Assembly (NCBI GenBank): GCA_013339895.1
Contig: JABACO010000001.1
Location: 4,823,092-4,887,091 of the forward strand
Direction of reading: 5' to 3'
Length of the DNA stretch: 64,000 nt
From: Ephydatia muelleri
Lineage: Eukaryota; Porifera; Demospongiae; Spongillida; Spongillidae
In this document: positions 38,196 to 49,709 of the stretch, piece after piece
Layout: every line of letters begins with the position of its first letter
How positions within the stretch are numbered: position 1 is the stretch's first letter
Position numbers and translations under genes: made by a program
The notes under the pieces: generated by a model
Database searches by the model: none
What the model was told of the DNA's origin: nothing
The model's input: the letters and a program-made list of their open reading frames with translations, nothing else

Positions 38196-39440
38196 ACCTA
38201 ATCTCCAGTGACAGGCATCAAGGATGATAGCAGTAAGGGGGAGGACCATCAAGATGGTGGCAGAAAGGAGGAGGACTATAAATATGGTGGATGCATGGTG
38301 ATAGAAGTAAGGAGGCAGGACCATCAAGATGGTGGCAGCATACTAGATGAAGGCTGTAAGGAGGTAGCTGTTGCGGTTATCATCCACCATGTTGCCTGTG
38401 TCCTCTCCATTGTAGTGATCTTCCTCGCTCTTCATCATTATTTGCCAGCGTCCACATCGCTTCCACTATCCTCCCCTGCATCATTAAGGTCTTCACCATG
38501 CACCTATCATTCCAATGCAACATCTGGTAATACTGGTCAGCGACCTGCGGAAGCGGTGACTAAATTAGAGAAATAGATGATGCACTCAAGGTAGCAATGA
38601 ATGTGGAGTAAATGGAAAATCAGCTCATATTCTGGAAACGCAATAGCAATAGTAGATACCTATCCAAAGGTTTGTGAAATGGCAAACAAGTGGGGACCTG
38701 TCCAAACACTAACTCATATGGAGTGTGTTTTGTCGATTCATAAACTTTAGAGTTAACGGTGAGAGAATGTAGCATTACTTATCATTTTGTAATTAATTCA
38801 TTGCTTAATGTTCCACTTACAGACTGTGCCGGCTGACCAGAGATAGTGGAACGGTTTTTAGACCACGAAATTCAGTTGTGCACACGTGGTTACCCGCACG
38901 CCTTTGTGATGGAGGCGTCCACGGAAATGGCGGGCTACGTACATTCTCGGCTTAGATAATTCTCTTACGTGCACCAGGTCCCATCAAGGAAAAGTCGTCT
39001 CAAAAGAGTTGATTGTAACAATACTTGAAACAATACGGAGGGTTTGGATTTCAATTGTGGTTAAAGTACTAGGGTAAGCAACATCGAATCTATGTACTGC
39101 ATGCTCATTATATAAGCAATATCTTTGCTTACGTAAAATTACCAATTCGATAGGCCTACAGTTGTACAGCAGTTCTAACTAATTTCATGCATGCAAGCAA
39201 GTTGCTTCATGGCTCTGTTATCCCACCATTTGGTTTAGGTCTGCATGTGGCCTCTGATGAATGTCAGGCTGCTCTGCTGAAGTGGTGGCTCAGTGGAGAC
39301 ACCTACTCTCTGTCCAGCCTTCAGGTCATCATGCAGTCATCTAGGAGACATACGTGGGCTGAGTCATTTGGTTGGGATCACATCCATACACTCAAGTAGA
39401 ATGGCCTGGACACATGCAGCCATGATCTTATCCATTCTTG
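38196..39440 (+). repeat. Shrunken third copy of the 19.6-22.4 kb region
   Basis: 38196-38700 matches 19590-20050, 38857-38959 matches the LDAH 3' end, and 38960-39440 matches 22000-22400, all in the same order and orientation. Everything between (about 20050-21880, including most of LDAH) is missing and replaced by roughly 150 bp of other sequence. This is a segmental duplication with an internal deletion. Confidence 0.85.
38857..38959 (+). pseudogene. LDAH: LDAH 3' fragment
   Basis: Encodes only the last ~34 residues of LDAH, with RGYPHAFVMEAS and the stop in frame TAA context as in copy A. The nucleophile and acid parts are absent. A C-to-T change near the start of the fragment makes a stop in the LDAH frame. 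It is a non-functional remnant of the duplicated block at 38196-39440. Confidence 0.88.
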
Positions 39441-39580
39441 GACAGCTGTTATCCGGCTATAGTTTAATTTAGTGGCTGCCAGGGACTGCAGAAGGTCAGC
39501 TGCTATATCTCCCAAGTCCCAACATTACTTGAGTTCTACCACTAGTTAATTAACCACAACTGCAAACGCGTGTGTACTGT

Positions 39581-39710
39581 GCATGTTATACCAATATGGG
39601 CATAATTGGATTTTTTTAAACTTTAGTTAGTTGTGCGTATTTTTTTATATGTAGAAGAATACCCTAAGTTAAAAAAAAAATCCAACTATCCTTATATTGG
39701 TATAACATGC
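39581..39710. mobile_element. Small inverted-repeat element (MITE)
   Basis: Starts GCATGTTATACCAATAT and ends ATATTGGTATAACATGC. Inner parts (ATTGGATTTTTT and its inverse) also pair. About 130 bp long with no coding content. Confidence 0.75.
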
Positions 39711-40554
39711 ATGCATAGATAACAAGTGGTAGAGTTAGGTGTGGTTTGAATGGAGCATCACCACATACATGTACATGTAAACAAAGTTCAGGAGCGATGT
39801 AGGGTGTGTGGTCGCTTGCTTGTGGCACCTACACTGTTAAAAAAAGGGTGTTGCCACAACACACTTAGGGGTGTTCGTACGCCTGTTTAGGAATAACACC
39901 CCATGGAGTGTAGTGGTAACCGCTCAGGAGTGTTACAGCCAACACCCCTGAAGTGTAGCCAATACACTCTATAGGGTGTTGACAAAGGCACCAATAGTTC
40001 GTGCATGCACCGTAATCTTACGATACTGATCTTAATAAACTATACAACAACAGTTGATGATTTTAATAAAAAGTTGACAACAAATACAAACATACATGTA
40101 CAACAAAACTACAAACATGTCTTTAGGGCCTATACGACGATCGAGTAGTCCTGGAGTGTTTCTCTGCATGCTTCGGACACTAAACAAATGAAGGAAACAC
40201 ATGCATATATATAACGGTCAGGTTCCAATATGAGACATGTCTAACCTTTTTAAGTGAATCTTGGGTGCAGCCATCAGTCCGATGACGGTCATGTTCGCTA
40301 AGCAGATCGGTGACAATAACAACGTCAATCGTACAGATTGTTACGCTTACCTCGAAGGCTTGCTAGAGCATATTTGTTACAATTGTGGATAATCAACATG
40401 TCTCACGATGACAAGAAAGGACACAAATAGCTAGGGTACACTGTAGGTATTCAGGATGTCTAAGATATAGAGTTGTCCAAATGTGAGGAAAGCTATACAG
40501 GACTTTTGAGTAGTTCCAATTGCAAAAAGTGCACTTCTCTCAGAGTGTCCAACA

Positions 40555-41480
40555 GTATTTCTGTGTATGTGTGAATGTGTGTGTACATGTATGCATACAC
40601 ATACACACATGAATTATACACATACACACATGTGCATGTGTGTTAATATGTGTGCATTGTGTGTGTGAATTCGTGTGTATGTGCATGTGTGCCATGTGTG
40701 TATGCAGGCCTGTAGCCAGGGGGTTGGTCAATCCCCCCTTGTTTGATGCCTAATTGTGAGGCCCCCCCCCCCCCCCCTTTCATATTTGGCTAAATGTGAG
40801 GCCCCACCTCCCCCCTACCCCAACAGTCCTGCAGTCCTATTAATCGACCCCCCCCCTGCCAGACTTCCTGCCTACGAGCCTGCGTATGCATGTGTACATG
40901 TGTGCATTGTGTGTGCATGTGTGTGTATGTGTTCATATGTGTAAGTGTGTGTCTGTCATGCACATGTGTGCATGTGTGAATGTCTGCACATGTGTGCATG
41001 TGTGCATGGAGTGTGCTTGTGTATGCATGTATGTGCATGTGTGTATGTCTGCACGTGTGTGCATGTGTGCATTGTGTGTGTTCATTGTGTGTGTTAGCAT
41101 GTGTATACGTGTGTGTTGTGTGTGCACATGTGTGTGCATGTGTGTGTATGTGTATGTATGTGTCTGTACGTGTGTGTATGTTAGCATGAGTCTGTCATGT
41201 ACGTGGTACATGTGTGTGCATGTGTGTGTGCAGCGTGTGTGCATGTGTGCATTGTGTGTGTGTGCATGTGTATGTGTGGCATGTGTGTGTGTACATTTGT
41301 GTGATGCACATGTGTGTATGTGTATATACATGTGTGTGTGGTTATGTGTATTTGTGTGTGAGTACATATGTATGTGTGTACGTGTGTATACATGCATGCG
41401 CATGTGTGGTTATGTGTATGTGTGTGCAGCGCGTGTAAAAATTTGTACGTATAAGTGCATCTGTTATGCAAACATGTGCA
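40555..41480. repeat. TG/CATG-rich degenerate repeat
   Basis: Imperfect TGTGTGCATG units with a CpG-poor purine-pyrimidine alternation, interrupted by the C-rich insert at 40706-40883. Long Cys/Val and His/Thr frames here are artefacts. Confidence 0.9.
40706..40883. mobile_element. Possible small hAT-like insert with C-rich core
   Basis: Left end CAGGCCTGTAGCCAGG and inverted right end CAGGCTCGTAGGCAGG resemble hAT-type ends. The core has C runs of 17 and 9. The TG-rich flanks make the target duplication unreadable. Confidence 0.35.
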
Positions 41481-42659
41481 TGCATATGGACATTGTCAAA
41501 CAATTAATAGTTATTGTATTTATCTCGTATCAGTCATTACACCAAACCAGACATACATTTTGACCGAAATGTCACAAAAATGATATTTAATCCCACAACA
41601 CTGTACCTACAAAAAGGGTTCAAACACTGTCACTAGTGAAGTACTTTAGCCTACCCTTACAAGTGTTTGACAGCATTCATTCATCCAGCATATTTCTTCA
41701 CGATAGCTATCAGGATCTGCATGTGGTATATATGTAGCCGCATGAATGCATGAACACTTTTAGCATACACCCAATGTTCAGCTGCAACAGGTCTGTTTAT
41801 ATTTTTTAAAAGGACTACCTTACATGCTTTCTGCTAGATGTCATGCAATATGCTGCTTCCTTGAGCTATATGTGATATTACATGCATACATATAATAGAC
41901 ACTTGTGAGTAATAATGTATATGTTCCCATGCCATTTTACTAGGGTGTGGTCTAAATAGAATCCAGATGAATTTTAATACACAGTCACTGTTACCACACA
42001 AGCACTGCCATTGTACTTAACCTTCACTCTCAGCACAAAGTGGCATGCAGTATAATAAACAAGCTTGCATCAAATTTGACATTTAGCAGCATACTGGGGT
42101 ACTACAACACGCTAGCGAACTATACACACAGCAGTGCACATACATGAACATTGCACGCAAGCCTTCATAAGCATATCGAGATTACATGCATGCATACGGT
42201 AATTACATGTTGAAAAAGCAGCGTGTAGGCCTACTAGTATACCTATACTAGATATCCACACGCGCACGCGCCACTCGGGTCACCAACGCACGGGCGATGG
42301 CCAGCCTATGGTAGACGTTTTGTACTGGTACGTTGTGTCACATGTGTGCGTGCATACCACTTGAAGTCCAGTATCACCTCCAACAACGAAGTCACAGCTG
42401 CCATTATAGTCATATCATCTACCAAACCACGCCCTCTCTGTCAGAAAGTAATTACTAAACAAGGCTAGGAACTATCCTACTGGGGTGTAAATGCGGTAAA
42501 TCCCACCCTTGCTGGGGGTTGCTCCTAACACCCTAACGTAGTCTGCCAACACCCCAAGATGTCAGCTCAACACCCTTGTGTGTTGCCATAACACTCCTTG
42601 GGCTGTAACACCCCTCAAACCTAACACCCCTCGGGCCTTTTTTTTTTAACAGCGTAGGG

Positions 42660-43530
42660 ATAAGAAATCAAGGTGGTCATACCAATGCACAGAGTCACAT
42701 TCAAACACGAATAACCCTGCTATCCATAGAACAATTGCAATGTCCTATCTCGTTATATATACTGTGTCAACCTCTGGAGCTATCATGTAGAGCACTGTTT
42801 GTACCGATTGCTTAGTGCATTGCTTCCTGCTCTTTAACTGCAGTGAGGTAAAGTGCCCTTGCTGCTTCATGGAGTCACCAATATAACCACAACAGATAAG
42901 ACCAGCACCACCCTTGATATTGAAAGACATAATGGTGAAATGTGTGAGGTGCAAGAGGGAGGTTAGGGCAGGTGACTTTGATACGCAAGAGTGCAGTACT
43001 CTACCTACCAAAGTGGAGGTGAAGATGGCATCAAGGGTCCTGAAAAGACTGGCTTCCACTAGTCCAGAGCAATACCACAGTTCATGGGAAACTTCAGAGC
43101 TTCTGAAAATGCATCTATTAGAGGACCATATAATCCCTTGGGCAAAGTAATTGCATGTCGGATTTGGCCTACTTGGAGAGCAAGGGGCCGAATCAATACA
43201 TGCCCGTGTCCACACGCTACACACAAAGGATCTCTATACCATATTCCATGCCAGATAAGGTCCAGCAGTTGCTCTCCATAACGAAAGAACAACTTCTGTT
43301 CATTGCCCCCACGTAACGTGGCGCCAATCCCACAGTAGGCTAGTAACCAAACACATAAACGTCAGACAATACTCCCGCGCCGGCCAGTAGTGTACTAACT
43401 TTTAGTATGTTTGATCTGTCAAAAACAAAAACCGTGGCTACAAATATATTAGTACCTTTAGTTCTCTTTACGAGCAAACCTTTATGTCTGCTTTCTGATT
43501 GTCGCAGGTGTGGAGAATCGCTTCTGTATC
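42660..43530. other. No recognised gene; overlapping uncertain frames
   Basis: Frames of 159 codons (42745-43224 minus), 77 codons (43059-43292 minus) and 78 codons (42914-43150 plus, with MVKCVRCKREV) overlap. None matches a family I know and no splice evidence picks one. Confidence 0.35.
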
Positions 43531-43538
43531 GACGCTAG

Positions 43539-43712
43539 TCTCGCAAGCCAGGCGTACTAAGACGTACCACGTGACTGGGGACTATCACGTGCTAGTCCCC
43601 AGTCCACGTCATAGTACGGTACGTCTGGTACGCGAAGTGAAGACCAACCCGCTTTCAAGGCTCGTAGCTGGCAGCTACGAGCCTTGAAAGCGGGTTGGTC
43701 TGACTAAGCTTG
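43539..43712. mobile_element. Palindrome cluster (MITE-like)
   Basis: 43642-43700 is a 59-bp near-perfect palindrome starting GACCAACCCGCTTTCAAGG. The preceding 43550-43640 contains a second, less perfect palindrome around CTGGGGACTA and TAGTCCCCAG. The block starts CTAGTCTCGCAAGCCAGG, echoing the start of the MITE at 60-172. Confidence 0.65.
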
Positions 43713-44067
43713 CCGTAGCAAGTTGACTACACCTTGTGCTTTGCAACACAAATAGAACAAAAGGTGTACCTTTCCTTGTAGGGTGTTAAAATGGCGATTA
43801 GCCCATCGCTGTTTGTCAGTGAGCTCAGGTTTTCGGTTGTCAAGATCGTTGTTAAGGGCATGACATCATCATTTCAATATTTCGGACAACGACACAAAAC
43901 ATTGGGCAGTGCAAGTAATATAATGCTGTCACACATCAAAGAATTCATAATTCTATCAGTTATTCTGTCACCAAGTATAATTTGCTGCGTGGACAAGAAT
44001 TAGTACTGAAGGATACTTCACTTTAACTCCATTCCACAGTTGGTAGTAACTCGTTCAAAGTTCTAAC

Positions 44068-44096
44068 CGAATACAGTGGTGTATTCGGTTAACGAC
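44068..44096. other. Short hairpin upstream of LDAH copy B
   Basis: TAACCGAATACA is followed after a few bases by TGTATTCGGTTA. It lies about 90 bp before the LDAH start and could be a small insertion or a regulatory hairpin. No function can be claimed. Confidence 0.4.
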
Positions 44097-44181
44097 TCCC
44101 TAACAAGGCCATCACAATACCGCTTACGTCAGTGGGCGTGGCATATTTGCAACTGGACGCCCGGCCCACCACGCAGCAGTA

Positions 44182-45060
44182 ATGCAGGTGCTTGACGTGG
44201 ACAGTGTTCCCACTCATGTGTTCGAGCTCAAGTCTCGCACGCCCAATTCCTCGTTGCTACTAGTGGTCCCGGGCAGTCCCGGAATGGGACACTTCTACGT
44301 CCCCTTCGCCTCCAGATTGTTCGAACTCGGGCAGGGTTCGTTTGACGTTGCCGTGGTGTCTCACGCCGGTCACTCGCCCGGATACTGCAGGCCGACGGAC
44401 GGCGGCGGAAACGACTGGTACGCTCTGGAAGACCAGGTGGCCCACAAGATGGCGTACCTTCGGGATCACGCGAGCGGCAAGGAGACGCTGTATCTGGTGG
44501 GCCATTCCATCGGATGCTACATTATCCTCCACATGCTCAAACAGATCGCCCCGGATCGCGTCTCCAAGGTCTTTCTTCTCTTCCCCGCCCTTGAGAGGAT
44601 GGCGGAGACGCCCAACGGCCAACGCCTCATGCCCTACTTCCATCAATATTTGCGTCCAGCGACAGCTCTCGTGTGGCTCGTCACGTGGATTCCCGAAGCT
44701 GTCCGAAAGACCGTTTTGAAGTACTTCCATTTCAGATCTACGCCGTCGGACCATCTGGATCACATGGTCCAAGCTGCGATAAACATTGACTCCAAGAGCG
44801 TGTACAACATCTTGAATATGGCTCGCCAGGAGATGGAACAGGTAACGGACCCGCCTTTGGAGTTGATCCGAGATCACGTGCACAAGATGTCCTTTTACTA
44901 CGGGGTGGACGACCACTGGACGCTACAGTCATGCTATCTCGACATGGCGGAACGGTTTTCAGACCACGACATTCAGTTGTGCACACGTGGTTACCCGCAC
45001 GCCTTTGTGATGGAGGCGTCCACGGAAATGGCGGGCTACGTACATTCCCGGCTTAGATGA
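44182..45060 (+). CDS. LDAH: Lipid droplet-associated hydrolase, copy B
   Basis: 292 residues, intronless, with all catalytic motifs of copy A: VVPGSPGMGHFYVPF, GHSIG nucleophile, GVDDHW and YPHAFV. The first ~125 and last ~90 residues are almost identical to copy A, while the middle (about residues 130-200) differs at many positions, including LMPYFHQYLRP against LMPFFNWCLRP. Homology to copy A begins near the start codon and ends exactly at the stop. The start is the ATG at 44182, which here directly precedes QVL. Both copies look functional; one could differ in localisation through its divergent central segment, which in LDAH contributes to droplet binding (inference). Confidence 0.92.
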   Translation: MQVLDVDSVPTHVFELKSRTPNSSLLLVVPGSPGMGHFYVPFASRLFELGQGSFDVAVVSHAGHSPGYCRPTDGGGNDWYALEDQVAHKMAYLRDHASGKETLYLVGHSIGCYIILHMLKQIAPDRVSKVFLLFPALERMAETPNGQRLMPYFHQYLRPATALVWLVTWIPEAVRKTVLKYFHFRSTPSDHLDHMVQAAINIDSKSVYNILNMARQEMEQVTDPPLELIRDHVHKMSFYYGVDDHWTLQSCYLDMAERFSDHDIQLCTRGYPHAFVMEASTEMAGYVHSRLR

Positions 45061-45375
45061 TGTATATTGCGGTGTAACATATTCACATAATCACGAAATT
45101 TGCGTCATAATTAAGGGAACGGGCGGGTGTGTAACCGACATTTAGTGTTTGAGACATAACGTTATTTTGGGGGATCTAAAATGACGCTATCTTTCCAGAA
45201 ATAGTTTCCAAGTAATGTGCATGCATATGAGGGATCGAAAAGGGCCAAACGCATACATTGTAACATTTCCAGTATACGCTCAATAGAAATGTAACCGTTG
45301 CATTGCAACGCAAAATCCAGAGTCTTACAACTTCATGACAGAACTCCGCATCTCAGTGCATTTGAGAACTGTATA
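45061..45375. other. No recognised gene
   Basis: Intergenic sequence between LDAH copy B and a foldback element. It does not match the downstream of copy A. Confidence 0.6.
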
Positions 45376-45627
45376 TGGGACAGTTTCCGCGAAAATTGCC
45401 CCACGGTTAAAATGTTATAAAAATGCATCGCGTTTGAATCGCTATAACTTCCCAACGGATAACGCTATCGACTTCCTATTTTCAACCCTTCATAGTGAAA
45501 TGGTGTAGTATGAAGTGTTGAAAATAGGAAGTCGATAGCATTATCCGTTGGGAAGTTATAGCGATTCAAACGCGATGCATTTTTATAACATTTTAACCGT
45601 GGAGCAATTTTCGCGGAAACTGTCCCA
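45376..45627. mobile_element. Short foldback element (252 bp)
   Basis: TGGGACAGTTTCCGCG at the left pairs with CGCGGAAACTGTCCCA at the right. The two ~120-bp arms are almost perfect inverse copies with almost no spacer. It represents the ends of the 800-bp elements without their core. Confidence 0.88.
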
Positions 45628-45889
45628 TATTCTTGAAAACATGCGTTAGGTCCCTTTTCGCGGTAACGGTCCCTATATGCATAACAATTTGCATGCAGAC
45701 AATTTTGTGTGTCGTAACGACCAGAAATACACTTTTAACAACTAAACAGCCTAAAGGAGGAATATCAGGCTAGTTGTAGCACCCTACCTACTCAGTCTTC
45801 AGTATTATAAACTTCACCGTGTTTTGAATCACCCAAACCATTGAGCACAGTCACGTGCTCACTCATACGGGAGATTCCAACGCATCAGT

Positions 45890-46380
45890 ATGCATAATGT
45901 GGAAAGGCATTTTCAAAGCAGCAAGTTAAAAAAGTCATACAATAACTCAAAGGCAGGAGAGAGTAGTGTGAACAATCAATCTGCAAAATTTTGGAAAGCA
46001 GATGTTGGTACTCGTGAAAATCCACAAAATGTTTCTGTCAGTGATCGATTAGTTTCCTTATTTGCATTTAAGGGCCACGCACCGCTGGCAATGCATGCAG
46101 TTATAACAAATCTTCCCTGCGGCACCAGAAGAGTTTGAAATAAAATCTTGCCAGGCCAATTTAGAGACAACGCAACTGAGAACCACTTGGAGATCCTAAC
46201 GACCCTGGGAAACCTTATAGGTGAACCGCGTTCCCCCGGATCACCTCTAGTGAAGGTTCTTGGAGATGTGGATTCCACATCGAGATAAGCTGAACTTGTG
46301 TGCGTTTTCGGCATTACCAAGGCTGCTACAGTAGCTTGAGTTAGTAGTATCTGACATCTCAGATCCCTCCTCGCATACAT
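45890..46380. other. Uncertain frames, no recognised gene
   Basis: An 82-codon plus frame (45890-46138) overlaps a 134-codon minus frame (45976-46380). Neither resembles a known family. Confidence 0.3.
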
Positions 46381-46703
46381 GGTGTGAAAATTTACTCCTC
46401 TAAGTTTCTTCCATGTTTTTATTTTTTAATTTGGCTGTCAGTAGTTATATATAGCATACTTGTATGCATGATTATAAAGATTAACTATGCCTTCTCAATG
46501 ATTCTCCCACCACAACTGGTCTGACATCTGGACCGCTCCTTATTCTTATTAAAGCCACTAGTCTGCCACCAGCCATGAATGTGGACACTACTTGAGGAGC
46601 CTTACCTTCACACGCATCCCTAAGGGAGGTGGTGATGGAAGTGGTAAAGTAATAGTAATTACAAATAAATTATTAACCAGATCGTTTTTGCGAAAAGGGA
46701 CAT

Positions 46704-47265
46704 ACATACATACATACATACATACATACATACATACATACATACATACATACATACTACATACATACATACATACATACATACATACATACATACATAC
46801 ATACATACAATACATACATACTACATACATACATACATACATACATACATACATACATACCTACATACATACATACATACATACATACATACATACATAC
46901 ATACATACATACAGACATACATACATACATACATACATACAGACATACATACATACATACATACATACATACATACATACATACATACATACATACATAC
47001 ATACAGACATACATACATATCATACTACATACATACATACTACATACATACATACATACCTACATACATACATACATACATACATACATACATACATACA
47101 GACATACATAGCATACATACATACATACATACATACATACATACATACATACATACATACATACATACATACATACATACATACATACATACATACATAC
47201 ATACATACATACATACATACATACATACATACATACATACATACATACATACATACATACATACA

Positions 47266-47296
<31 letters not shown>

Positions 47297-47309
47297 CATA
47301 CATACATAA
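46704..47309. repeat. CATA tetranucleotide repeat (~600 bp)
   Basis: Long CATA array with sporadic GACATA, ACTACATA and CCTACATA variants. Its Thr/His/Tyr/Ile frames are not genes. Confidence 0.97.
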
Positions 47310-47396
47310 CCTCATACCAGTCAAAAACACTTCCTTAACTTCTCCTCCTGTAGCAAGCTGTACAACACCTTTGTTGGAACTGGTAGAGATGGCCCT

Positions 47397-47696
47397 CTAC
47401 AGCAGCTCAGCAGCTTGCCTCTCCTCCTCAGGTGTAAGTGATGGTACACATGCACTCATGCCCTTCATAATCACCACTTCTAATGTCCCTGTTGCAACCA
47501 GCACAATGTCTTCTAACATCTGATAGCAGCAGAGGAGTATCGCATTTGATGCTGGTCTGACATGTGATGGATCATCGTCTGAGCAACAGGGACAGCTTAC
47601 AGCGCCAGATGCTGCTATGCACTCTGTGAGGCATACCAGTGAACTGCAGGTCAATTCTATAGTGGCTGTGAAAGAACATTGGAACAAAGTGCTCAC
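47397..47696 (-). CDS. Hypothetical frame, 99 codons
   Basis: An open frame with CPCCSDDDPSHVRPAS and TPEEERQAAELL near its end. The acidic-Arg tail looks protein-like, but no family is recognised, no splice signals were verified and the rest of any gene is missing. Confidence 0.25.
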   Translation of the reverse strand: MSTLFQCSFTATIELTCSSLVCLTECIAASGAVSCPCCSDDDPSHVRPASNAILLCCYQMLEDIVLVATGTLEVVIMKGMSACVPSLTPEEERQAAELL

Positions 47697-47699
47697 TTC

Positions 47700-48470
47700 A
47701 GCTTCTCTATAAGATTGACAGGTTGTTCACGCTGGCCAAAGGTGACTAGGCTCATGCAATAAAGCTGGTGGAGAGGCAATCTTCTGAATTTGAGCTATTA
47801 GTAGTGTACTAGGTGCCTGGCGAACGCTTCTTTCTACTTTTGGCCTTTTCATGTGTCCACGCACATGCACTGAAGTGCTCGCACCATGATGTCATACTAT
47901 TGTATTAGTACATTGTACCTTGCATGATGAAATGTATGTTTGTGCCATTGAAATACACTGACTGTACGCTTGTGATGCACCCCCTTCAATTAAATATGGC
48001 GCTGATCATTCTAACCATCAAATTGCTTACAGAGCAAGCAGAAACTTTCAGGATGTGTTGACATCATCCCCCAGAAGTGTTGATGTCAAAAGCTATTTTC
48101 AGATCAGCTGTGAATGCATTGCATTCATATGATCTTTTGCTTTGCTTTGGATTTCCACAGCCTCTGTCCACAACACTCTACAACACATGGGTACTTGCTC
48201 TATGCCATGCCTATAATCATGTACCAGGTACATATACATGTACGAATGAAACCACAACTTGTATCGATTATTCATGAAATACGCTCCGCTTGTTCGTGGT
48301 GATAGAAAATGCGTCACCACTTCAGGTTCGTATATACATATTGCCACATGCCTCCCGATCACTACCGTAGTATGCTTACCTTCCAATTTTGTTCCTGAAG
48401 TTAACGTCATCTTACTTTGTAATGGCCCCTTCAAAATACGTGCCAAGTGACTTACAAAAACGGCCTGCGC
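47700..48470. other. No recognised gene
   Basis: Ordinary sequence with short frames only. Confidence 0.5.
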
Positions 48471-48471
48471 G

Positions 48472-49158
48472 ACTCAGTAGCGGATCCGGGGGGGGGGGGG
48501 GGGGGGGGGGCTATAGCCCCCCCCCCCATCCCCCCTGAAATTAAAAATTCATAGTATACTTTGCATGGGTGTTTTAGGTGATAATACTATTAGTACAGCT
48601 GTTCACCAAGTTGTTAATTACGTGCACGTGCGTGTGTTTCATCGATGGCAGAGAGCATGGCAGGACCATCTAAAAAGGCTAAATTCAAAATATACAGACA
48701 GTCCGAGTCTCTTTTCGACCACTTGTCGCGATTGGGCACGTCGCAATCGGCGTCTGTCAGTGTAGTTAGATGAAGCTCTAACAAAATTCGCACAAAAGCA
48801 CAATAGAAAAGTACAATTGATTTAATTACCGCGTGTTTTCAAGGTGCATGAATAACGTATCAGTATAATGTATTTTGCTCATTGTCATATTTTAGAACGG
48901 TGGTGCGGCGCATGGAGAATATAAAAGCTGGATCTGTAATTATACTTTCATTGCAGTTTTTGCAACGCAAAAAGCGCTGGCTTCTGGGGCTCCGCACCAG
49001 ACCCCGATGGGGGAGCTTCCAGCGCTCCCCCATACCCCCTAGCTGGGCGGGAGGGGTGCCCCCCTCCCGCACCCTCCCCGGGACGGCTCCGCCTACAGTC
49101 AGCCCCTCCCCTTTTCAGCCCCCCCCCCCCCCCCAACCGTTCAGGCTGGATCCGCTAG
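48472..49158. mobile_element. Non-autonomous hAT-like element with G/C-run ends
   Basis: Left end TCAGTAGCGGATCC followed by about 24 G; right end, inverted, CTAGCGGATCCAGCC, preceded by a C run. Flanks share TGCGCG (48466-48471 and 49159-49164), a likely part of an 8-bp duplication (6 of 8 match). An internal frame from 48650, MAESMAGPSKKAKF, looks like the N terminus of a transposon protein but is short. Confidence 0.55.
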
Positions 49159-49269
49159 TGCGCGTATTGTTTATGTGTCATTGTAGACTATGCGTATAGA
49201 GTGGGCATGCTTGGACAACGCGCGCGGAGATAGTTTTGTTACTACAGACGATGCGAGTGCTTTAAATTG

Positions 49270-49700
49270 GGCTACAAAGAAAGCAATAGAAATTGTTCTG
49301 TTCGTTAATTTATCCGTTATGGAGATGGAGATACAAGTGTGCAAAGAAATTGCATATTTCCCGGGCGTTACGCGCCATTAACGTTATACGACTGACTTCG
49401 AGGGCGTCCTCGTAATACGTTAATGGCGTAACGCCCGGAAAAATGCAATTTCTTTGCACACTTGTATCTCCATAACGGATAAAGCAAAAATTAACGAACA
49501 GAACAAATCAATAGCGGTAGGACCCTTCTACATAGGTACCTATTTTGAACCCATTTGGCCACTCCTACCTGAAGATGTGGCCGTTTTGAACACTACGGGG
49601 TATCGGACCTTGAAACGTCTGTACCCCGTACGTCTAATACACCAAAATGAAGTTTCACATACAGTAATGGTGTGGTATGTTGTGTTAGAAATAGGAACTG
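49270..49700. mobile_element. Foldback family fragment with palindromic core
   Basis: GTTCTGTTCGTTAATTTATCC and its inverse (49480-49505) bracket a palindrome containing GGGCGTTACG. The right outer arm follows to about 49700. It is related to the cores of the elements at 22808 and 26080 but diverged. Confidence 0.7.
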
Positions 49701-49709
49701 GATCCGAAT

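Larger units (their letters stand above)
39832..42654. mobile_element. Non-autonomous DNA element, TA-flanked, 2.8 kb
   Basis: Left end CACTGTTAAAAAAAGGGTGTT; right end, inverted, CGCTGTTAAAAAAAAAGG. Both are flanked by TA (39830-39831 and 42655-42656). The outer ~165 bp on each side are packed with GGTGTT and AACACC motifs in both orientations, a pattern expected of transposase-binding sites. The interior holds TG-rich repeats and no transposase. Superfamily undetermined; a TA target would fit Tc1/mariner-like or related groups. Confidence 0.7.

Noticed and set aside
40886..41563. 225-codon Cys/Val/Met-rich frame
   Set aside because: It reads through degenerate TGTGCATG repeats, and the opposite strand is equally open.
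46592..47338. 248-codon Thr/His/Tyr/Ile repeat frame
   Set aside because: It is a translation of the CATA microsatellite.
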